Of a stretch of 64,000 nt of DNA, positions 57,351-64,000 are shown one piece after another. The translations under genes were made by a program, and so were the position numbers. The stretch is from Diplosphaera chodatii (taxonomy: Eukaryota > Chlorophyta > Trebouxiophyceae > Prasiolales > Stichococcaceae). Position 1 is the first letter of the stretch, and each line of letters opens with the position of its first letter. The notes beneath the pieces were generated by a model. The model was not told the DNA's origin, made no database searches, and was given only the letters and a program-made list of their open reading frames with translations. Where the stretch lies: contig JAALGY010000016.1 of assembly GCA_032358165.1 (NCBI GenBank), positions 682,001 to 746,000 of the forward strand, written 5' to 3'.

Positions 57351-60119
57351 TCAATCCTCTTCCCTCGGCAGCATCGCAGCTCGCTCGCCGGCCTCTTCCT
57401 CGTCTCGCATGACCGTCGCCTTGCTGGCGGCCACCCGTGTTGCAGCCTTCCTGGCTTCCGCTGCCCAGTCGAACCGGTTGACGATGGCAATCATCACAAG
57501 CGCCTGCACTGATGTCGCCACCAGCAAGCCGATCCACAAGGCGTGAATGCCCAGGTGAAGTCGGAATGCCAGCAGCACCGCCAGCGGCAGTCCTAAGAGC
57601 CAGTAGCTGATGAAATTCGTAATCGCCCCAACCGTCTGCCGCCCCGCTCCCCTCAGAACTCCTGCAAGCACCTCGTTCACATAATCGCCAACCAGCGCCA
57701 AGCCCAGGATGGGCAGCACGTTGGCGCCCAGTGCGATGACCTCGGCGTCTGTCGAGAAGATGTGACCCAGCTGCCGCCGGCTCAGGAGTAAGGCTGTCAT
57801 GAAGCTGCTGCTGGCCACGAGCATGAGCAGCGTCGCTGTCACTGCTGCCAAGCGGGCGGTTTCTGGCCGCCCCTCCCCCAGCGCGTTGCTGACCCTGGTA
57901 GACGCTGCGCCTGTGCCGGATATTGGCAGACACATGACGCCAAAGTCAGGATGCATACAATGTATGGGAGGGTACTGGGCCTGATTAGTGGTGCTCTCCC
58001 GCACATTATGCTGTCATTGTGCGGTACAGCAATCATCAGCATGGCAAGCAGACAGCATGGCCAGGTAATCAGCAGCTGGATTGCGCACCGCTGAAACCCA
58101 AAGGAATTAGAAACGCGACCATGGACACGTTACACAGCCACCCTGCCATAACATTCGCACCAAGTGACCGGCTAGTAGTCGATTACAGTCCTTGGTAACT
58201 TCTATGAAATCAGCTTGACAGAACACATGCACACACACAGACATTCAGCGCACCCATGGTCGCAGTGGCAAGCTCAGGGTCTGTAGCTGGCAGCACGCCT
58301 GACAACAGTATCATCATCTGCCACCCCAGCAACACATCACAGTCGAGCATGTACATCTGCTCAGAAGTGAACATTTGATGACCCTGACAAAGCTGCCATT
58401 TTGACATCAACAGACCAGCTGCTATGATGCCGCCGCTTTTGTGATGCTTGTTGCCATGGGCAGGCCCGTCGAACCCACCTCAAATGTGCCCCACTCGACG
58501 ATGATCATCGCCGCGCTTGGCGCTGCCAAGCACAAGTAGCTCCACCATCCCTTGAAAGCTTGCAGGGACCTGCAACACGAGGATTGCCATGCATATGTTG
58601 TCCTGACGCCTCGTCTGGCCTCTGGTCTGTGTGCCAATATTGCAATGCTAGGTGCCCGGCACACCTGCAGCTCTGTGCCGCTGTCAACAAAGCTCACCAA
58701 CCGTGCCACGTCTTCTCAAGCGAGCCAGCATAGCGCTGCTCGCGGTACACCACATAGCCCAGCAGCATGAAGAACTCGACGCTTGAGACCAGGACGGTTG
58801 AGAGAGCCGCACCGTCCACACCCATCCTGCGCCGCTAGAAACATCTATCACCTGACTTGGTTTTTACAATGAATCTATAGGAGCTGCTGTGAACGCCAGC
58901 ACGTTGACATGCAGCGCATGCATGGTGCATTCACCCAAGCCGGTGGATCAACAGCCAGTTGAAGAGTGGCGACAGGACGAGAGTGGCTGTCGTGCAGACG
59001 GTCTGCGGCTGCACAATGCTCTGTGCTGCCAGGTACTTATGCAGGCACTGGAAAGCACCTACGAATACATAAAGGTGAAGCTAGGTCGGCCAGGCAAACG
59101 TTGGGATCTGCACAGCACGTTCGTATACGCATCCACTGTTATGATACGCCACGAACACAGCGGCAGCAGAACCTACTTCCAAAGAAGATGCATGGAACCA
59201 ACAGCTGCATGTATCTAGAGGCGCTTGCTGCCAAGTATGGTTGCTGGCCTGGAAGGCAGATCTCAACGGCTAATTGTTTGCCACACTTGCAAAGAGAGGC
59301 AGGCGCTTGGCTGACACATAGCAGGCAGTTCGCACCCACTGCGATCATCAGACTCTCAACGTTGTACCATACTGGCAGCATCATCAGGAACGCCGTCAAG
59401 CATATGAGCGAGCCGCGCTGCAAGCTGATGCCAACCTGCTCAAATTGCCTGGCGCCAAAGGCCTGCAATGAAGTTGCACATGGCGTACGTCATACAACGT
59501 TGGTGCACAGGCAGTAGTTAGCACGGACAGATGCATAACCTCCGTGCGCCGCTACAATCAGATCAACCGACCTGCCCGCAGAGCGTCTCCATGGCTGAAC
59601 TGAGCCCAGTCAATAGGGCAAACCCACTGACATTGGAGAATGAGGTCCCCAACACCGCGGCCGACATCGCATGCGTGCCAAGGTGACCCACAAAGATCAA
59701 CGAGATGACTGCGGATCCATACCCGAAGACCAGCTGCAGGGTCATGGGGGCGCCCAGAGCCAGACACCTGATGGTGTGATGCCCATACTGAGACGACGCC
59801 GGTTGCTTGAGTTCACAACCAAGACATCGCAGCAGGTGCGTTCACTCGCTACGAAGCAGCACATATCAGCCAAACATACGACAAATGGTGTCTATGCAAA
59901 AAGAGCAGATGACCTGACGGCTTCATGACGCAGGTCCTGAAACGTGACGGCGCCGACTGCTGCTGGGCTGCCGTGATCTGGGTCTACCTTGCAGACTGCA
60001 TCGTGCACCAACAAGCTGCCGTTGGAGACGGCGTCCCATCCACTGGGAGCTTTGTTCACAGGTGAAATTGGCTGTGCGCCAGCAAGAGGAGCCAGCTCCA
60101 CATGCGGCCCAACTGCCAT
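57351..60119 (-). CDS. MATE family multidrug and toxic compound extrusion transporter
   Basis: Membrane antiporter exporting organic cations or metabolites with H+ or Na+; substrate not predictable. The start at 60119 gives a soluble N-terminus of about 75 residues; its donor after HEAV joins the exon at about 59780, giving CLALGAPMTLQLVFGYGSAV then ISLIFVGHLGTHAMSAAVLG with SNVSGFALLTGLSSAMETLC-GQ, the classic first MATE half-repeat. Middle helices are in short exons between about 59.5 and 58.1 kb (SLICLTAFLMMLPVWYNVES, TWQQ, ALQVCCHH-like pieces are less certain). The last exon (from about 57930) is long: GTGAASTRVSNALGEG, VGDYVNEVLAGVLRGAGRQT, NFISYWLLGLPLAVLLAFRL and WIGLLVATSVQALVM, with a charged tail ending PREED. 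The gene is probably complete. Confidence 0.85.
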
Positions 60120-61047
60120 CGGCGGCGGCGGCGGCGACGGCAATGCTGATGATGCAGTTACTGACCGGCCATAGCAGCGCAGAGGGATCTGGAGTGCAAC
60201 AGCGCCTGTGCATGCGCACCCGATCACCGATCTGCCAGAGGATGTTGTTGCACACCACACATCCGAGCAGAGCTAAAATGTCGCGGGAGAGTTGCAATTT
60301 CTCTCTGAGTGCAGTGCTGGTCGGAGCATGCAGTGTGCATGGTACACATCACATATCACGAGATTGCCGCACGCCGAGGCAATCTCTCACTGTCCCGTAC
60401 ATCGTCCGCGTCCGCCAGGGGGTTTGCATATGGCTACAGTGTACCGTGGTCCCACTCCCTGCCTGGCAGCCGCAGTGCTTGGTCAGCGGCATCGACCTCA
60501 CGTGCAGTGGTGCGCTTCGCAAACGCAGTGCAGGCATCATGTGTACGTGTAGATGCTCAAGGCTCACCTGTGCATCTTTGACAGCCCTATATCAGCCACA
60601 TAATCAGGTAATGCAGCCTTGCGTCTTTCGTGTGCTATTGCAAAGCAAAGGGGATATCAGATCGTTGTGATAGAGATTCTGCAGCTCCACTGTGAGCAGT
60701 CAGTGTCGACGGGATGTTCGACCTTTATCTCAGAGCCTGCCGGCAGCTGGCACAGGAGACATGCGTATGATTGCTGCTGTAGACCTGCAGCAGCCAGCAT
60801 CTGCAGCGGCGAGGTGCTTGTAGAAGCAAAGTGGGGCTGTCGAACGACCATCTGCAGCTGCCCGCACGTAGAGTCGTCAGGGTGAGATATGCGACCACGA
60901 GAACCAGCATGCTTCTCGACTTTGTCCGTGTTGATACTACTTGCATGTATCATCGTCAAGTTGCTCGCCCTATGCGATCACTAAGCGAGCAGCATCGGCT
61001 GCACTAACCACCCCATTGTTCGCCTGCCCTTCCCCAAGGTAGGCAGC
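60120..61047. other. Intergenic region, MATE promoter and NDUFA8 3' UTR
   Basis: About 930 bp between two minus-strand genes. It should hold the MATE promoter and 5' UTR and the NDUFA8 3' UTR. Open frames here (up to 202 codons on plus) have no family motif and no splice partners I can support. No TGTAA on minus found. Confidence 0.35.
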
Positions 61048-61806
61048 TCATCTTGAAGCGTTCTTCCGTGTCGCAAAGGCCACCTCCTCAAAAGCCTGCT
61101 GCTGCTTCCGGCACTTTTGGAAGTCGTTGCTGATGCACGGTGATCGAAACACGTCAAGCAAACACGTCAAGCACGCTCGTGGTAATCTTGCAAGGGCGCC
61201 GCATCGATCAAGTGTGCCTGAGGTGAACCTGCCACTTGCACCAGCGGCTGCAACATGTGAGTCTTGGTGAGGGGTTTCAGACTGCAGGCTGTCATCGTGC
61301 GCAACAGAGTGCCCACCTGTAGTAGTCCATGCACTCGTAGAAGGCCTTCAGCTCACCAGGACACCGCTCATTGAGGTCTTTCAATCTGCATAGGCAGCAA
61401 TACCGCCAATCCGCCAATGATCTGTGGTTGCATGCAGTCATCTGGCAGACATCAGCACCAGCATGGAGACGCACGCTCGCCAGCATGTGCTAGCGGCCTG
61501 TCGTCGGCTGTTGATGCATGCCCGTGACATGGAAGCTATGGTCATGTCGGCGGATGTGCGCCCTCCACTGGTCCACATGTATGCAAGCCACACGCGGTGG
61601 GGATGCAGGGCGTCCGGGGCTCACAAGTCAATGACGCAGCTGGTGACTGCCTCTCCATCCCGCAAGCAGGCCTCCGGGTTGGGGTCCCGCTTTTTGCATG
61701 CCACGAAGGCTTTGCTGACGCCGCCGCACTCGGATGCTATCAGCTTCGATGCTGACATGAGCACAGAGGACGCAGGTACCGGCGGCGGCTCATCCTGCGC
61801 CCCCAT
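61048..61806 (-). CDS. NDUFA8: Mitochondrial complex I accessory subunit NDUFA8 (CHCH)
   Basis: Intermembrane-space subunit of NADH:ubiquinone oxidoreductase with CX9C pairs oxidised by Mia40. Three exons: 61806 to about 61629; about 61387 to 61312; about 61133 to 61048. All junctions keep frame. Exon 1 has PASSVLMSASKLIASEC, AFVACKKRDPNPEAC and SCVIDL; the join restores LLKDLNERCPGELKAFYECM, then YYSNDFQKCRKQQQAFEE, stopping at 61048. The length (about 112 aa) and the KKRDPNPEAC and LLKDLNERCP motifs match plant NDUFA8. Cysteines are regularly nine residues apart in the first half. The last family cysteine (KVCP in plants) is replaced by Ala (EVAF). Confidence 0.88.
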
Positions 61807-62199
61807 TGACGCTCAGAGGCTGCTTGGTCGAGCAGTGGACGCTCACTGAGGCTGGCACCTATGTACTTTCAAGGGCGATGCAGCTCAAGATGATATTACA
61901 GGCTATCTGCAGAGGCCTGCGAGCACCCAACAGGCGGTGCTAAGGTGTCGGTCCAACCACAAGGTGCTCGATCTGTATGGACGGGAGACTTCGAGTACTG
62001 CACTCGAGTGGGTATGCAAGGAGAGGTCAGGGGCATCAAACCCTGCTTTCGCTACGTCCAGCTGCCAGTCACGCAAGAAGACGGCTGCCCAGTGCTGCGC
62101 CCGGCCCTTTCAGCGCGTGGTCTGCGGAGGCGCCACAGGCGGGCGGCTGTGTTCGCCGAGAACGTAACTAGAGACGTGCCGGGGCGCGGGTTGCCCAGC
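61807..62199. promoter_or_regulatory. Divergent promoter, NDUFA8 / eS24
   Basis: Under 400 bp between divergent starts of a respiratory subunit and a ribosomal protein. No motif recognised. Confidence 0.4.
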
Positions 62200-63506
62200 A
62201 TGTCGGAGAAGTCGTGCACCATCCGCACTCGCAAGTTCCTGACCAACAGGCTGCTCTCGCGTCGCCAGTTCGTGAGCATCGTTTCCTCACCCTGCTGCGT
62301 TCTATGTGCTGCTTCATGGCCACGCTTCGCAGGGGCATCAAGGTCGTGATAGCAGGCATGGCTCCAGAGGTGTTCAGAGTGGCTGCAGCTCACTGTTACA
62401 GAACCAGCGGCAGTCGTGCTGCGTGCTATCAGCTAGTGGAACAGATGCCAAAATGCTACGGGTTACAATGCCGGCGAGGGAGGCTACCCGTCACTGCAGC
62501 GTGCAGAGCAGCAACCATGGCGGCACAGCAGCAGCAGCGGGGCAATGCGGCATGGCAACACTGCCGTGCTGCAGTTGCCTCTGGCCGCGCAGAAGCGTAG
62601 CAACGACGAGGAAGCTGTCAGCGTGCAGCCTCCTGTGATTCCAGCAAGCAGTTTACAGCACTGCAACACATGGTAGCGGCAGGTCGCCAGCTCCGCAGTG
62701 CTCAGGGAGCAGAGGGTCCTCAGACGCCTCCACAACTCGGGCGCCGCCAGCTGGAAGCAAACGGAACATCCAGCTACGATAGGCAGCCGGTCTTGACCAG
62801 AGCACCTGTCGGTGTGCAGGTGACGGATGTCCTGCACCCGGGGCGCCCCAATGTGCCCAAGGCCGAGCTGAAGGAGAAGCTGGCCAAGATGTACGACGTG
62901 CGGGATCCCAACTGCATCTTCGTCTTTGGTTTCCGGACACAGGTGGGCTGCTGCAGGCATTCCAATTAGCGGTTGGAAAGTCCTGACAGATTCATTTCAG
63001 CATCACTGTGCTGGATGGCAAGCCGCACTTTGGCGTGGCTGCTTTGCATTCCTGAGCGTTTGCTGAGGGCGTACCGTGCTCCTGTGCAGTTCGGTGGCGG
63101 CAAGTCGACCGGCTTTGGCCTGATCTACGACAGCCTGGATTCGGCAAAGAAGTTCGAGCCCAAGTACCGGCTTGTGCGGGTACGTCTATGCATGAGGCGG
63201 CGGGGCTTCAGCATCGCACATGGCAATGAGCCAAACCCACTTTGCTGCAGCTGCCAGCCGATTGTATGGCATGCGTGCAACATGCTGCGCATAACATTTG
63301 TGCTGCGTCAGCAACTGCACACTGCATGCCTGCATGGCATTAATGCGATTCAAAAGATGCAACTTTTGTGACATATGTGCCCCCATTGCCTGCAGAATGG
63401 GCTGGACACCAGGGTGCAGCGGTCGCGCAAGAACATGAAGGAGCGGAAGAACCGCGTCAAGAAGCTGCGCGGCGCCAAGAAGTCCGCCATCACCGCCAAG
63501 AAGTAG
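62200..63506 (+). CDS. RPS24: 40S ribosomal protein eS24
   Basis: Structural protein of the small cytosolic ribosomal subunit. Four exons with clean borders: 62200-62271, 62820-62942, 63090-63179 and 63396-63506. The protein reads [18 protein letters not shown], then [29 protein letters not shown] and [29 protein letters not shown], and ends in a basic tail with [19 protein letters not shown]. About 131 residues, the normal family size. The first intron is long (about 550 bp), common in ribosomal protein genes. TGTAA at 63657-63661 follows. Confidence 0.95.
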
Positions 63507-63656
63507 GGTCCCGTGGCGTCATGCGGACACCCCATCTGGTGGCACTGGGCGGCAGGGCGGACGCAGGGCATGTGGCGGACAGCCAGCGGGAGCAGGCTGT
63601 TGGCATCATGTTCTGTGCAGCAGGCTCGGTTTTGGGCTGTATCAGCATCTTGCAGA

Positions 63657-63661
63657 TGTAA
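63657..63661 (+). terminator. TGTAA polyadenylation signal of eS24
   Basis: About 150 nt past the eS24 stop, the expected spacing for a chlorophyte 3' UTR. Confidence 0.55.
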
Positions 63662-64000
63662 GAGAGGCTGCTTCATGTTGCACTGCTGTGTGGCGGCGAT
63701 TTGTGCCATGTGGTGACATTTAGCCCGAGCTCCACAGTACATACTACGCTGAAAGTCACACCGTCCAAGTCTGCAGAGCAGTTGCGGCAGCGGATGTGCA
63801 CATTTGCAGCTCAGTGGTGCCAGCGGCCTGATCCAGCCTCATGGCACTTGAGGACTGAGCACATCTGGGAGCGCCATTTCTCACTTGCAGCATCAGTCAA
63901 CACCTTCCGTGTTCTGTCACGACAATTCAAGTCAGTCATATCTCTCGTTGCCGTGACAGACAATAGCTCTTTACGTGAGCCAGTATCAAGCGTATAGCAA
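63662..64000. other. Intergenic sequence at right edge
   Basis: About 340 bp after the eS24 poly(A) signal. No supported gene, RNA or repeat; a gene could begin beyond the edge. Confidence 0.3.

Noticed and set aside
60062..60670. 202-codon plus-strand open frame
   Set aside because: Antisense to the MATE first exon in part, with no recognisable domain.

Overview
The window is nuclear DNA of a green alga. The gene set is eukaryotic: condensin SMC4, the SpeA-type arginine decarboxylase used by plants, a thylakoid-lumen PsbP protein, complex I NDUFA8, 40S eS24 and NAC alpha. Genes are GC-rich, most are cut into many short exons by GT-AG introns of about 100-300 bp, and several 3' ends carry TGTAA, the polyadenylation signal of core chlorophytes. 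A trebouxiophyte or chlorophycean alga fits; I cannot name the species. No tRNA, rRNA, CRISPR array, transposon or viral gene was recognised.

Layout. 1-6.3 kb: two tandem minus-strand receptor-like kinase genes (the first cut off at the left edge). 7.3-9.1 kb: RWDD1/DFRP2-like protein (+). 9.5-13.6 kb: a CUE/DUF1771/Smr protein (-), followed at 14.4-16.7 kb by a FAM98 homologue (-). 17.0-17.9 kb: a plastid/cyanobacterial-type Rossmann protein (+). 18.2-19.6 kb: ARL5 GTPase (-). 20.1-21.5 kb: a small six-exon protein with one membrane segment that I do not recognise (-). 22.3-30.7 kb: SMC4 with close to 30 exons (-). 31.1-32.3 kb: PsbP-domain protein (-), divergent from an intronless ETHE1 persulfide dioxygenase at 32.5-33.4 kb (+). 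34.0-36.3 kb: a third receptor-like kinase, 740 aa and intronless (-), divergent from a five-exon nucleoside diphosphate kinase (+). 38.3-43.2 kb: TCERG1/PRP40C-like WW-FF protein (-), divergent from NAC alpha at 43.8-45.5 kb (+). 46.0-51.0 and 51.4-56.7 kb: two head-to-tail full-length arginine decarboxylase genes (-). 57.4-60.1 kb: MATE transporter (-). 61.0-61.8 kb: NDUFA8 (-), divergent from eS24 at 62.2-63.5 kb (+).

Most neighbours are unrelated housekeeping genes, as expected in a eukaryote. The local structure worth attention is the receptor-kinase family (two intron-rich tandem genes and one intronless relative 30 kb away), the duplicated arginine decarboxylase, which may give extra or differently regulated agmatine/polyamine supply, several divergent gene pairs with short shared promoters, and one unrecognised small protein assembled from six in-phase exons. 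I did not find a clearly novel multi-gene system. For multi-exon genes the coordinates are start codon to stop codon, including introns.
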